Shown here piece after piece: positions 26,722 to 36,025 of a stretch of DNA of 64,000 nucleotides. The notes beneath the pieces are model-generated. The model was not told where the DNA came from. It did no database searches and worked only from the letters and a program-made list of their open reading frames with translations. The position numbers and the translations under genes are program-made. Each line of letters starts with the position of its first letter. Within the stretch, counting starts at the first letter, position 1. Source of the DNA: Zavarzinella formosa DSM 19928 (GTDB taxonomy: Bacteria; Planctomycetota; Planctomycetia; Gemmatales; Gemmataceae); assembly GCF_000255705.1 (NCBI RefSeq), contig NZ_JH636442.1, positions 629,373-693,372 of the forward strand, written 5' to 3'.

Positions 26722-27459
26722 ATGCCCGCCGAAAAGCAAGCGATGGTCCGCGTCCGCGATTTATACAAGTCATTTTCTCGCGGCAGCGAGGAAATCCGGG
26801 TGTTGCAAAAGCTCACGCTGGATGTCCCCGCCGGGGAATTCCTCGCCCTCATGGGGCCGTCCGGTTCTGGCAAAACCACGCTGTTGAACCTCATCGCCGG
26901 TTTGGACTCTCCGACCGGCGGGGACATTTATGTGGACAACGAACATGTTTCCCGGATGTCCGAAAGCGAACTGGCCCGCTGGCGGACTCGCAGTGTCGGC
27001 TTCGTGTTCCAGTTCTACTATCTGCTCCCGGTGCTGACGGCCTATGAGAACGTCGAACTACCGCTGTTGCTCCTGCCGATGACCAAGGAGCAACGCCGCA
27101 AGCAAGTGCTGACCGCCCTTGATCTCGTCGGCCTGACCGACCGCATGAGCCACCGGCCGGGGATGCTCTCCGGCGGCCAGCAACAACGGGTCGGCATCGC
27201 CCGGGCGATGGTGACCGACCCGGTGCTGATCGTCGCCGACGAACCGACCGGGGACTTGGACAGCAAATCAGCCGACGAAATCCTGACGTTGATGGACGTG
27301 CTGTGTCGGCAGATGAACAAGACCATCATTATGGTTACGCACGACCCCCACGCCGCCGAACGAGCCATGCGAGCGTTGCACTTGGAAAAAGGCCGCCTTG
27401 TGCTGGACGACGACCGCACCGCCAAACTCGGCCAACGCCAAAAAGCGGGCGTGGCGTAA
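26722..27459 (+). CDS. ABC transporter ATP-binding protein (MacB/LolD type)
   Basis: A 245-residue ATPase. Walker A GPSGSGKTT, Q-loop FQFYYLLPVLTAYENV, signature LSGGQQQR, Walker B VLIVADEPTGDLDS and the H-loop THD are all present and in order. The segment LARWRTRSVGFVFQ and the -TGDLD- after Walker B are typical of the MacB/LolD/FtsE class that works with FtsX-fold permeases. The ATG at 26722 has GGAGA eight bases upstream; an earlier in-frame ATG at 26707 would add five residues. It lies 20 bp after the adaptor gene and 41 bp before the first permease gene. Confidence 0.93.
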   Translation: MPAEKQAMVRVRDLYKSFSRGSEEIRVLQKLTLDVPAGEFLALMGPSGSGKTTLLNLIAGLDSPTGGDIYVDNEHVSRMSESELARWRTRSVGFVFQFYYLLPVLTAYENVELPLLLLPMTKEQRRKQVLTALDLVGLTDRMSHRPGMLSGGQQQRVGIARAMVTDPVLIVADEPTGDLDSKSADEILTLMDVLCRQMNKTIIMVTHDPHAAERAMRALHLEKGRLVLDDDRTAKLGQRQKAGVA

Positions 27460-27500
27460 TTGTCACGCTGAGATTGAATCACGCCGCTTGAGGAATCATC

Positions 27501-29579
27501 ATGCCGGGCATGTCTCTTGAATTTTCCCTCGGTCAGGCCGCCTTGGCCCTGTTAACGATTCTTGGCATTCTGGTTGGCGCCGGCCTGTTCATGGGCTTGC
27601 TCACCCTGCCGATCTTTTTCGCGTCCATGTTTTACAAGAATCTCTGGTTCTGGGCAGCCGAGGAACGCACCGGCAAAATCCTCCGGCGATCCTTTGCCCA
27701 AGCCGTCTGGACGGGATTTCCGGCCATCAGTTTGTTCTCCACCGTCATCACATTCGGCTATTTCGGCGTGTTCGACATTTTTGAGAAACTGCCCCTTGGG
27801 AAAAAGGGAACAACCCAAACCCTCTTTGAAGGCAAATACGACGATCTCACTCGCAAAGCCGGGGAGAAAATCATCTGGCGTTACCCGGAGGGGACGGCCG
27901 TTGAATGGAAGCGAGATCCTGTCGGCGGACATGCGATGCTGGTCATGGACGAGGGGGCCACGCCGGAAATCATCGATGGTTTGTCCGTCCCCGCAACCAT
28001 GAAGCCGGAAACGCCGGAAGAAGAAGCGGACCGAAAATCACAGTTAAAGGCCGCCCAGGCCAAAGCGAGGGTCCGTGATCAAGAATTGAAGAAGATCATT
28101 CGTCAGCAACAGGCGGGAATCTATGCGCCTCCTCCGGAGGGGGACCATACGGAATTGTCAAAGGAACAACTACGTCGGCTGGACGGCATGGTGAGTTTGG
28201 TGGTCGAGTCGCAGAGTTCCATGCAATTGAGCATTATCCAACTGATTCGCGGCGTCGGAATTTTTTTCATGCTCATCATCGGCCCGTTTCCCCTGCTGGT
28301 GTTTGGCTTCTCGTTCATTTTCGGCCGTCGCGGCATGACGATGATCCTTCGGAGTCTGGGCCGCAATCTCTTGCGCACCTCACTGACTTATCTCGCCATC
28401 TTCGTCCTCGTCTGGGTGGTCACCTGTGTGTGGAGCGTGTTGGATTTTCTGGACAAATTAACCCAGGAAAAAGACGCCAATATGAAGGGGCTCATCACGG
28501 AGAAATACCAAATTCCCAGCCAGATGAAGCCAAGCCACTTGAACACCATCAAGTCGATGTTGGAAGAACTGCCGGAGGGACAAAAGCCCGAGAACATTGA
28601 AGACAACCTGATGACGTGGGCGTTCGTCGGCGGGACGCTGGACCCGTCCAAACGAACTCCGATGAACTCTCTCTTTTTCTTCTGCACGGAGCCGGAGAAA
28701 GTCATCAAGATGATGCCCGGCCTTGAAGACCTGACGGCCGAACAATTCAAGATGCTGGAAGAAGCCTGCAAGATGATGGGCCAGAATCCGCGGGCCGTCG
28801 TGATCGGTCATGCGAAGCTAGTGCAAATGAACAAGCGAGTCGGGGATCGCATTCAGGTCACGAGCCTGAATTACAAGGATTTGGTCTTCGACTTCGAGAT
28901 TGTCGCGGAGTTTCCCGCCGGCACCCGTTGGGACCAAAGCGCGGCGATGAGCCGAAAGTATTTGGACAATGCCCTGAGCGAGTATGAGGGGAAAAATGGC
29001 AAGGCCCATCCGCTCGCGGATAAGTGCATGAACCTGATCTGGATTCGTCTGCCGAACAAGGCCGTTTTCGAGTCGTTTTCCGAGCGATTAAACACCTCCG
29101 GCCGTTTTACCCCGGCGGTGAAGATGGAAATCGAATCCTCGGCCTATGCCAACTTCCTGTCACCCTACAAGGATCTCATTCGCTTCCTGCGTTATGCCCT
29201 TGCGCCCGGTTTGCTGGCGGTCACCACACTGGTGATCTCGCTGGTCATCAGCATCGGCGTGCGGGAACGCCGGGTGGAAATGGCCGTGTTGAAGGTGCTG
29301 GGTTTCCGGCCTTGGATGGTGATGGCGCTTGTTCTCGGGGAAGCGTTGCTGCTCGGTTCGTTGAGCGGTTTTCTGGCGACAGCCACCGCTTATTCGTTGG
29401 TGAATGCGATGGGCGGGATACCCTTGCCCATTGGCTTTTTTGGCAAGTTTTTTGTCCCCGCCAGCGCCCTGTGGTGGGGACCGGCCATCGGCACGATCAC
29501 CTCCGCGCTCGGGACCATCATGCCTGCGTGGTCAGCCCGGAAGATCAAGGTGTCCGAAGTGTTTAGCCGGGTGGCGTGA
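27501..29579 (+). CDS. ABC transporter permease, FtsX/MacB type (first of two)
   Basis: A 692-residue membrane protein starting at an ATG with GAGGA seven bases upstream. Hydrophobic segments occur near 10-45, 70-90, 245-270, 295-320 and, in the FtsX domain, near 560-590, 605-635 and 645-670. The C-terminal FtsX block is clear from SLVISIGVRERRVEMAVLKVLGFRPWMVMALVLGEALLLG. A large soluble part lies between residues 320 and 560, where MacB-like permeases have their periplasmic domain. It is followed 46 bp later by a second permease gene; the pair probably forms a heterodimeric channel served by the one ATPase. Confidence 0.88.
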   Translation: MPGMSLEFSLGQAALALLTILGILVGAGLFMGLLTLPIFFASMFYKNLWFWAAEERTGKILRRSFAQAVWTGFPAISLFSTVITFGYFGVFDIFEKLPLGKKGTTQTLFEGKYDDLTRKAGEKIIWRYPEGTAVEWKRDPVGGHAMLVMDEGATPEIIDGLSVPATMKPETPEEEADRKSQLKAAQAKARVRDQELKKIIRQQQAGIYAPPPEGDHTELSKEQLRRLDGMVSLVVESQSSMQLSIIQLIRGVGIFFMLIIGPFPLLVFGFSFIFGRRGMTMILRSLGRNLLRTSLTYLAIFVLVWVVTCVWSVLDFLDKLTQEKDANMKGLITEKYQIPSQMKPSHLNTIKSMLEELPEGQKPENIEDNLMTWAFVGGTLDPSKRTPMNSLFFFCTEPEKVIKMMPGLEDLTAEQFKMLEEACKMMGQNPRAVVIGHAKLVQMNKRVGDRIQVTSLNYKDLVFDFEIVAEFPAGTRWDQSAAMSRKYLDNALSEYEGKNGKAHPLADKCMNLIWIRLPNKAVFESFSERLNTSGRFTPAVKMEIESSAYANFLSPYKDLIRFLRYALAPGLLAVTTLVISLVISIGVRERRVEMAVLKVLGFRPWMVMALVLGEALLLGSLSGFLATATAYSLVNAMGGIPLPIGFFGKFFVPASALWWGPAIGTITSALGTIMPAWSARKIKVSEVFSRVA

Positions 29580-29625
29580 GTGGATTATTGACCGAGTCCC
29601 AGTCTTTTTTTTGAGAGTATGTTTC

Positions 29626-31455
29626 ATGGCGATCAAGGCCCGAGTGGCGCCCACCACGCAAGTTGTCGTCAAGCACGAGGATGGTCTGCCCCCGGCCGAG
29701 AAGACAACCCGGACCACGATAACCGCCCTCGCAATCCTCCGGTTCTGTGCTTCCGGCCTGGGCCTGATCGGCCTCATGTTGATTGTCGGCTTCGCCTTGT
29801 TGCCCCTTTCGGTTTTCATCCTCTGTATTCCGTTGGTGGCCTCTTCGGAAACCGTGCTGTCAGACACGCAACAACGGGCGAGAACGATATTCGGTGACAT
29901 CGGGCGCCGATTGTTTTCCCTTCTCTCCGGTATCACGCTGTTGATTGCCTTGCTGGCCGTGTCGGTGCAGATCGTCACTTGGCTAAATCTCTCCAGCCGG
30001 ACTTTCGGGCAGGCAGCCGAATTCATCTTCGGCAAACAGCTCTCGCTCAAATTGCCGAATGCCATGATCGATGGCTGGCCCTACGTTCTCATCCTGATGT
30101 ACCTGATCGACATCGGTTTGATCTTTGCCATTGGCAAGGTTCCGTTGAATTACAACCTTCGGAACCTCCGGGTCCGTTGGATCACGACGGCCATGACCGG
30201 ATTCGCGTTCACCGTCGTTGTTGGTCTGCTAACCATCATGATGGGCTTTCTGGACAGCGTGAGCCGCCTGACGGCCAACTCGGGGATTCCGGGGAACATC
30301 TTTGTGCTGTCGGAAGGGGCGACGGACGAGGTATTCAGCAACCTCGGTTACGGCGACGTTGGCAAACTGGAACTGGAAAAGGCGTTTGTTGATTATCGCA
30401 ACGACAGTGAACGCACCATGGAAAAGCCGGTGACCATCAAGACCATGCCCGGCACCCCCGGACAACCGCCGATCAAGCTGGTGAGCAAGGAAACATATTT
30501 CGTCATCAACCAGGAATCCCCGGCCGTCCCCGGTAAACGGCGGTTTGTGCAGCTTCGCGGGTTGGAGGACGCCATCGTGGCCGGGAAGGTCCACAACATT
30601 GAATTGCTGAAGGGGGAATGGTTTGGCCGGGAAGGGAGCATGGCCCTGCCGGATGGCTCCACGGGGACGCCTTGCGTCGTCGGCGAGGGGGCGGCCGCCG
30701 CTTTCGCGGATGATTACGGCCGGGAGAAAATGGATGTCGGGGACACTTTCCTATTGGGCGACCTGAAAATGGTGATCGTCGGCATCATGAAATCTGCCGG
30801 GTCCACATTCGGTTCCGAAACATGGGCGACAAACGCCCGCATGTCGAAACAGTTCGGCAAACAATCCTACACCAGCGTGGTGATGCGGATTGACGACGAC
30901 AAAGACGAATCAGCCCAAATCATGGCCGCCTGGCTGACCAAGGAATTCACCACCCCTCGCGTGCGGGCAGTCAACGAACTCAAGTATTACGAGGATCTCG
31001 GCAAGTCCAATTCGCAAATGGTGATGATGGTCACCATTGTCGCCATCATCATGGCCTTGGGGGGGATCATCGGCATCATGCTGGTGATGTTCGCCGCCAT
31101 CGCCCAGCGCACCAAAGACATCGGCGTGTTGCGAGTGCTTGGCTTCAAACGCTGGCAAGTGTTGGTATCGTTTATGATCGAATCGCTGGCCATCGCCCTG
31201 CTCGGGGGATTGCTGGGAATCATGATGTTGCTGGGGATCGAGGTCATCGCGACGGCCCTGTACGGCGGCCTGTCCATCACCAGCACTGTCTCCGGCGGGG
31301 GCGGTCCCGGTGGCAAGAGCGTGGTCACCCGGTTGATCTTCGGCCCTGATGTGGTGGTCTGCGGGTTGCTGTTCACCATCGTGATGGGTCGCATCGGCGG
31401 GTTGTTGCCGAGTATCACGGCCATGCGGTTAGGGATTCTGGATTCGTTGCGGTAA
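29626..31455 (+). CDS. ABC transporter permease, FtsX/MacB type (second of two)
   Basis: A 609-residue membrane protein. The ATG at 29626 (MAIKARVAPTTQ) is chosen because earlier in-frame starts lie inside the preceding gene. Membrane segments appear near 40-65, 90-115, 145-165 and 190-215, followed by a large soluble domain (about 215-455) and the C-terminal FtsX block with GIMLVMFAAIAQRTKDIGVLRVLGFKRWQVLVSFMIESLAIALLGG. The order adaptor, ATPase, permease, permease under one TetR gene suggests a DevBCA/MacAB-like exporter with two different permeases. The transported molecule cannot be told from the sequence. Confidence 0.88.
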   Translation: MAIKARVAPTTQVVVKHEDGLPPAEKTTRTTITALAILRFCASGLGLIGLMLIVGFALLPLSVFILCIPLVASSETVLSDTQQRARTIFGDIGRRLFSLLSGITLLIALLAVSVQIVTWLNLSSRTFGQAAEFIFGKQLSLKLPNAMIDGWPYVLILMYLIDIGLIFAIGKVPLNYNLRNLRVRWITTAMTGFAFTVVVGLLTIMMGFLDSVSRLTANSGIPGNIFVLSEGATDEVFSNLGYGDVGKLELEKAFVDYRNDSERTMEKPVTIKTMPGTPGQPPIKLVSKETYFVINQESPAVPGKRRFVQLRGLEDAIVAGKVHNIELLKGEWFGREGSMALPDGSTGTPCVVGEGAAAAFADDYGREKMDVGDTFLLGDLKMVIVGIMKSAGSTFGSETWATNARMSKQFGKQSYTSVVMRIDDDKDESAQIMAAWLTKEFTTPRVRAVNELKYYEDLGKSNSQMVMMVTIVAIIMALGGIIGIMLVMFAAIAQRTKDIGVLRVLGFKRWQVLVSFMIESLAIALLGGLLGIMMLLGIEVIATALYGGLSITSTVSGGGGPGGKSVVTRLIFGPDVVVCGLLFTIVMGRIGGLLPSITAMRLGILDSLR

Positions 31456-31538
31456 GCGGTTTCTTCCCTCTTCCCGCTTGGTTTGGTCCATATCATGGTC
31501 TGACAACCGGATCGAAACCTTGGAACAGGGAGCATCCC

Positions 31539-31877
31539 TTGATTACGACACCCAGCGGATTGAAGTACGAAGACACCGTTGTCGGCACCGGGAAGGAAGC
31601 GGTTTCCGGGAAAACCGTCGAAGTGCATTACACCGGCACTCTTGCGGACGGCAGCAAGTTTGACAGCAGCAAGGACCGCCTCAAGACGTTCAGCTTCCGG
31701 CTCGGGGGCGGGCAGGTCATCAAGGGGTGGGACGAAGGCGTCGTCGGCATGAAAGTTGGTGGCAGTCGGACATTGGTGATTCCGTACCAACTTGCCTACG
31801 GCGAACGAGGTTATCCGGGGGCGATTCCCCCGAAGGCTGAACTGACCTTTGTTGTGGAACTCATCAACGTCAGCTAA
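31539..31877 (+). CDS. FKBP-type peptidyl-prolyl isomerase, TTG start
   Basis: A 112-residue single FKBP domain that would catalyse proline cis-trans isomerisation in the cytoplasm. The landmarks VEVHYTGTLADGSKFDSS, GQVIKGWDEGVVGMKVGG and the C-terminal ELTFVVELINV are complete, so nothing is missing from the domain. The start is a TTG with GGGAG seven bases upstream; no ATG gives a full domain. It begins 83 bp after the second permease gene, and a second FKBP gene follows 44 bp later on the same strand. Confidence 0.9.
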   Translation: MITTPSGLKYEDTVVGTGKEAVSGKTVEVHYTGTLADGSKFDSSKDRLKTFSFRLGGGQVIKGWDEGVVGMKVGGSRTLVIPYQLAYGERGYPGAIPPKAELTFVVELINVS

Positions 31878-31921
31878 ACTAATTCTTCCAGAAACACACT
31901 CTTATTCGGAGCAATCACGCG

Positions 31922-32386
31922 ATGAAAGCGAAGACATTTGTTGCCGGGGCCGCCGGGATGGTCTTGCTGGCCGCCGTCATTTTGGCCGTCGTTGTCTCCA
32001 TCACCGGGGACAACACTCTCACCGCCGAGGAACCGGGGAACGACAAAATCGTCACCACGGCCAGCGGGTTGAAGTATGTGGACCTCAAGGTGGGCAACGG
32101 GGCCGAGGCCAAGTCGGGTTCGAGCGTCTCCGTGCATTACACCGGCACGCTGGAAGACGGCAAGAAATTCGACAGCAGCGTGGATCGCAAGGAGCCGTTT
32201 GATCTGACCATCGGCAAGACGGCCGTTATCAAGGGCTGGACCGAAGGGCTTCAAGGCATGAAGGCTGGCGGCAAGCGGAAGCTCATCATCAAGCCGGAAC
32301 TGGCTTATGGCGCCGATGGCCGGCCGCCGGTCATTCCGCAAAACGCCACGTTGATCTTTATGATCGAACTGTTGGAAGTGAAATAA
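31922..32386 (+). CDS. Membrane-anchored or exported FKBP-type peptidyl-prolyl isomerase
   Basis: A 154-residue protein with an N-terminal hydrophobic segment at about 5-26 (FVAGAAGMVLLAAVILAVVV) acting as signal anchor, then one FKBP domain from residue 42 with VSVHYTGTLEDGKKFDSS, VIKGWTEGLQGMKAGGKR and LIFMIELLEVK. It is a diverged paralogue of the FKBP gene just upstream. One copy is cytoplasmic and this one extracytoplasmic, so the pair would cover both compartments. A strong hairpin terminator follows 25 bp after the stop codon. Confidence 0.9.
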   Translation: MKAKTFVAGAAGMVLLAAVILAVVVSITGDNTLTAEEPGNDKIVTTASGLKYVDLKVGNGAEAKSGSSVSVHYTGTLEDGKKFDSSVDRKEPFDLTIGKTAVIKGWTEGLQGMKAGGKRKLIIKPELAYGADGRPPVIPQNATLIFMIELLEVK

Positions 32387-32410
32387 GTTTTCGGATTGAA
32401 GACTGCCGAA

Positions 32411-32437
32411 GCCCCGGACAATGTCCGGGGCTTTTTT
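32411..32437 (+). terminator. Rho-independent terminator after the FKBP genes
   Basis: A perfect 9-bp GC-rich stem (GCCCCGGAC and GTCCGGGGC) with a 3-nt loop is followed by six T residues. It ends plus-strand transcription before the convergent aminotransferase gene. Confidence 0.9.
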
Positions 32438-32461
32438 GTTCAATTCATCGAAATCCAGCCC

Positions 32462-33442
32462 TTACCGCATTGGCGTTCGGCGTTCCACAAATCGCAATTG
32501 ATTTCCCGCCGGTGTCGTGGGAGTCAGCCAGTTCATCAAGGCAGTGGTTTCGGCTCCGACCGGGTAAGTATATCGGTCGATCTGCGTCACCGGAACAATT
32601 CCCATGTTGCTGTTGGTGACGAACACCTCGCTCGCTTGCTCGATCAATTCCACCGGAATCAGTTGTTCCCGGATGGGCAGGGGGGATTGCTGCAACAAGA
32701 ATTGCCTCACTGTGCCGGGCAATAAACCGCCGTTGGCTGTGGGTGTGGCCCATCCTTCGGGTAGTCGGATGAAGATATTGGCGTGAGAGGCTTCTTGTAG
32801 ATTGCCATCTGCGTCCAACAACAGTGCGGAGTCATATCCCGCTTGGGTGGCTTGTTGGCCGACCCGCAACCGGGTGGCGTATTGGAACGTTTTCCAGAGC
32901 AAATAGGGTTGTCCCTTCTGCACCGGGTTTGGACATGTTTGCAGACTGATCGATGCCGGAGGAATTTGTTGCAAGGCCGCGCTCATCCACACCATGCCGG
33001 GCATTCCCGGTCGGCCGGCGGTCGCGTTCAACCGGATCACCACGTCTTGCGAAGTGAGGGTGCGGACATATTCGGCGACTTGATTCGCATTCGGCAATCG
33101 TTCGGGAGCGATGTTAATGCCCAGAACGGCCGCCGTTTTGCGAAGCCGGTCGAGATGCCACGGCCAAAGCCACGGCACCCCATCCTGAGTGCGGGTCGAT
33201 TCCCATACGCCGCGACCAAACAACAGTCCCTCGTCGGCCGGGTCAATGTAAAAGTGTTCCAGCGGAATGATCCGGCCGTCCACCCAGAGCAGTGACACAA
33301 TGCGAAGCACTTCGCGAATCGTCGTGTCCGGGGTTCCCGGAGGGATATTCACTCCCCGGTCGGCCAACACGCCGACGGGATCAATGCGAATCCGGTCTCC
33401 CATCGGCGTTTCGGCCCACCACCAATCATCTAGTTCAACCAT
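32462..33442 (-). CDS. Class IV aminotransferase with an unusual N-terminal extension
   Basis: A 326-residue PLP enzyme of the branched-chain aminotransferase / aminodeoxychorismate lyase superfamily. The PLP lysine is probably Lys184 in LLWKTFQYATRL, and Glu217 in GNLQEASHANIF is the usual cofactor-ring glutamate. The fold normally starts near residue 52 (LLWVDGRIIPLEHFYI), so about 50 extra residues precede it. These contain RIDPVGVLADRGVNIPPGT, which resembles the leader pattern of nitrile-hydratase-like (NHLP) peptides. Whether the enzyme is IlvE-, PabC- or D-amino-acid-type cannot be told. It follows the HEAT/propeller gene by 42 bp. Confidence 0.82.
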   Translation of the reverse strand: MVELDDWWWAETPMGDRIRIDPVGVLADRGVNIPPGTPDTTIREVLRIVSLLWVDGRIIPLEHFYIDPADEGLLFGRGVWESTRTQDGVPWLWPWHLDRLRKTAAVLGINIAPERLPNANQVAEYVRTLTSQDVVIRLNATAGRPGMPGMVWMSAALQQIPPASISLQTCPNPVQKGQPYLLWKTFQYATRLRVGQQATQAGYDSALLLDADGNLQEASHANIFIRLPEGWATPTANGGLLPGTVRQFLLQQSPLPIREQLIPVELIEQASEVFVTNSNMGIVPVTQIDRYTYPVGAETTALMNWLTPTTPAGNQLRFVERRTPMR

Positions 33443-33484
33443 GCCGTCCTCGAATTAACCCGATGCTTCCCGTCGGCAGTTGTT

Positions 33485-35893
33485 TTATCGGCGCCGCGCC
33501 CGGAAGATGTGGAAGTCATCCTTGTATTCCCAAACCTTTTTGCCGCCCCGGTCGTATTCGATCACGATCTTTCCCCCGTGACTGGCCGCGAGCAGGTTCC
33601 CGTTGGTCAGTCGCGTGGCGGTGGTGACGCCGGGGGTGCTCCACTCAAAAACCTGTTTGCCGTCGGGGGTGTACTCGGTGACTTTCTGGCTGGGGTTCGG
33701 CTGAGTGACGAGAATGTTTCCGTTACGAAGCAAATCCAGTCCGCTCGTCCACGAGGAATCTCGCTTGGAGTCGAATGTTTTGAGTTCGTTCCCGGCCGTG
33801 TTGTATCGGACCACCTTGCTGTCGTTTCGCAGACAAACGATATCCCCGTTGGCGGCACGATAGGCGGCCGTGATGCCCAGCGGAACCGGGATCTTGTAAA
33901 CTTCCTTGCCGGCCTTGTCCACTTCCAGCAATTCATTGGTCGTTGAGATGAACGTGTTTCCGCTGGCCAGTCGGTTGGCATTGGTCGCCCGGCCGACCAG
34001 GCCCTCTTTTTTCCAGATGATGTTGCCGCGGGTGTCGTATTCCGTCACCTTGTTGCCATCCCATTCAGTGATCAGCACGCGCTCTCCCGGCAGCATGAAG
34101 GCATCCACGGGATATCGCAGGTTCTCGATTTTCCAACGGATTTTACCATCCCGACCGATTTCGATCACCCGGCCGTTGCTGTTGTTCTGAACTTGAACCA
34201 GCAGTGTGTAACCCAAATAACCGGGGGCTTGCATCAGCTTGGCGACGTCAATTTTAGATTCGCTCGCTTTCCACCAGTCAGCCCATTGGTTGCGGTGTTT
34301 GCGGCGGTCATCAAGGCTGTCGGAGGCCGCCGGGGGAATTGTCGTTTCCCCGGCCAGCATCTGAAGGGTGTCCTGCGTCGGCCAAGTCGCGTTGGCTGGC
34401 AGTGTCCCGAGCAGGTCAATCAACACCGGAACGGCGTCTTTGTCGCCGAGGCCCACCAAGGCAATGCCAACAGTTTGCCGCACCGCAGGAACGGGATCGG
34501 CAAGCAGTTTCTTCACGGTCGGCCGTACCCCCGGCCCTGCCCCCCGGCAAAGAGCCTCGGCGGCGAGAGATCGCTTGGACGGCAACGGATCGTTCAGCGC
34601 TTTCAGCAACGCGGAATCCGGTTTGTCGTTCGCATCCAGAGCCATGACGCTCAGGGCGGTGCGAATCTCATTGATGATCCCCTCGTCATCATCAATGAAC
34701 GGCACATACGCGAGCATCACATCGATCGCGTCCACGGGCCGACGCAGGGCGGTCAGGCGGGGAATGCCGGATGGCAGGCGTTTCGTCTCGCTGGAATTGA
34801 TTCGGATGACACACTCTTCGGCCCGGCGGGAGCGTTCGCCATCCATGTCCTTCGCCGCTTCTCGCACGAACGGGAGTGCCTTCGCCCCGAGTTTGCCCAA
34901 GGCTTCGGTGGCTTTTTCCCGCACTCGGTAATTTTCGTCCCCAAGTTTGCGAACCAAATCCCTCACCCCGGCCACTTCCTCGGGGTGCAGCGTGCGGGTG
35001 CGGAATTCATCCAGCAGGCCGGGGCCGTCAACTTTCTTCCACCATTTTTCCCACCCCTGATGCACCGCCTGCCGGGCGACCGGATCATCGCCAACGGGCA
35101 AACCCTTGGGGCCAGTCTCGCCGGCAAGATTTTGCAGAGTTTCCTCAACCGGAACTCTCTCGGCCTTGGTGGCCGTCGCCAGCAATTCCACCAAAACCGG
35201 GACAGCCAGGATTTCGTCGGCCTTGCACAGAGCGATGGCAGCCCGTTGCCGGACGATCCGCACAGGGTCGGAGAGCAGGGGGACAAGCATTCGCTTGGTT
35301 GCTGGTTGATCGGCACGGGCAAGGGCCTCCGCCGCCAGCATCCGAATCAGCGCCTGCCGATTGGTGATTGCGTTTGCGAGGGAAGTGTCTGACTTGCCAT
35401 CCGGATAGGCGAGCCGGACCAGCGAAGTGCCGACGACATCCAACACCCCAGAATCCTCGGCATGGGGAGCGAAAGCCAGAATCGTTTCGGTGGCGCCAGG
35501 AGCCTGTCGAGCCGTCGCCAGTTTCAAGACACCGGCCGTCAAGTCGGTCCCCGCCTTTCCCTCAATGAGGGCGAGACATTTGGATGCGCGTTCGCCAAGA
35601 ATCTGGTTCCCGGCGTCGTTTTTTGCCCGACGCAATGCGGCAATGGCCGACGGCCCCCGTTGCACGAGTTTGGCCGTCGCCGATCCGGCCGTGGCCTCGG
35701 CGCCCAACTCTTCAAGAAGTTTGTTCAGTTCGTCGGCCGGGATGGTGTCCCGTGTCCGTTGTTTGAGGTATTCGATCAGGAATGCGGAGTCGGCGGGAAG
35801 ACCGGCCGAGCGAAGCATGGCTTCCTCGTGGTCCTGGCCAAACGCCATTCCGGGAAGGCAAAGCAGAAGGAAGGCAAGGCAACGGCGTGTCAT
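33485..35893 (-). CDS. Exported HEAT-repeat protein with C-terminal beta-propeller
   Basis: An 802-residue protein. The ATG at 35893 gives a good signal peptide (RRCLAFLLLCLPGMAFGQ). Residues about 20-560 contain HEAT-like helical repeats such as VPVLVELLATATKAE, MLVPLLSDPVRIVRQRAAIAL and VPVLIDLLGTLP, in two similar halves. Residues about 575-802 form a PQQ/ASST-like propeller with repeating segments YLGYTLLVQVQNNSNGRVIEIGR-type, NGNILVTQPN and NGNLLAASHGG. No catalytic histidine of arylsulfate sulfotransferases stands out, so a binding role is more likely. This architecture recurs in planctomycetes; function is unknown. Divergent from hpnC. Confidence 0.78.
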   Translation of the reverse strand: MTRRCLAFLLLCLPGMAFGQDHEEAMLRSAGLPADSAFLIEYLKQRTRDTIPADELNKLLEELGAEATAGSATAKLVQRGPSAIAALRRAKNDAGNQILGERASKCLALIEGKAGTDLTAGVLKLATARQAPGATETILAFAPHAEDSGVLDVVGTSLVRLAYPDGKSDTSLANAITNRQALIRMLAAEALARADQPATKRMLVPLLSDPVRIVRQRAAIALCKADEILAVPVLVELLATATKAERVPVEETLQNLAGETGPKGLPVGDDPVARQAVHQGWEKWWKKVDGPGLLDEFRTRTLHPEEVAGVRDLVRKLGDENYRVREKATEALGKLGAKALPFVREAAKDMDGERSRRAEECVIRINSSETKRLPSGIPRLTALRRPVDAIDVMLAYVPFIDDDEGIINEIRTALSVMALDANDKPDSALLKALNDPLPSKRSLAAEALCRGAGPGVRPTVKKLLADPVPAVRQTVGIALVGLGDKDAVPVLIDLLGTLPANATWPTQDTLQMLAGETTIPPAASDSLDDRRKHRNQWADWWKASESKIDVAKLMQAPGYLGYTLLVQVQNNSNGRVIEIGRDGKIRWKIENLRYPVDAFMLPGERVLITEWDGNKVTEYDTRGNIIWKKEGLVGRATNANRLASGNTFISTTNELLEVDKAGKEVYKIPVPLGITAAYRAANGDIVCLRNDSKVVRYNTAGNELKTFDSKRDSSWTSGLDLLRNGNILVTQPNPSQKVTEYTPDGKQVFEWSTPGVTTATRLTNGNLLAASHGGKIVIEYDRGGKKVWEYKDDFHIFRARRR

Positions 35894-36025
35894 GACAGTT
35901 CCGCCGGAAATCGGAGTGAGAAGAAACACGGGTTGATCGTAACAGGGCCACCCGTCGGGTGAAAGAGGAAACAACCGGCCGCTGCGATACAACAGGTGAA
36001 ACCGACCGGGGACGACGGATCATTC

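Noticed and set aside
34193..35392. 399-codon plus-strand open frame
   Set aside because: Antisense shadow of the HEAT-repeat gene; no family features.
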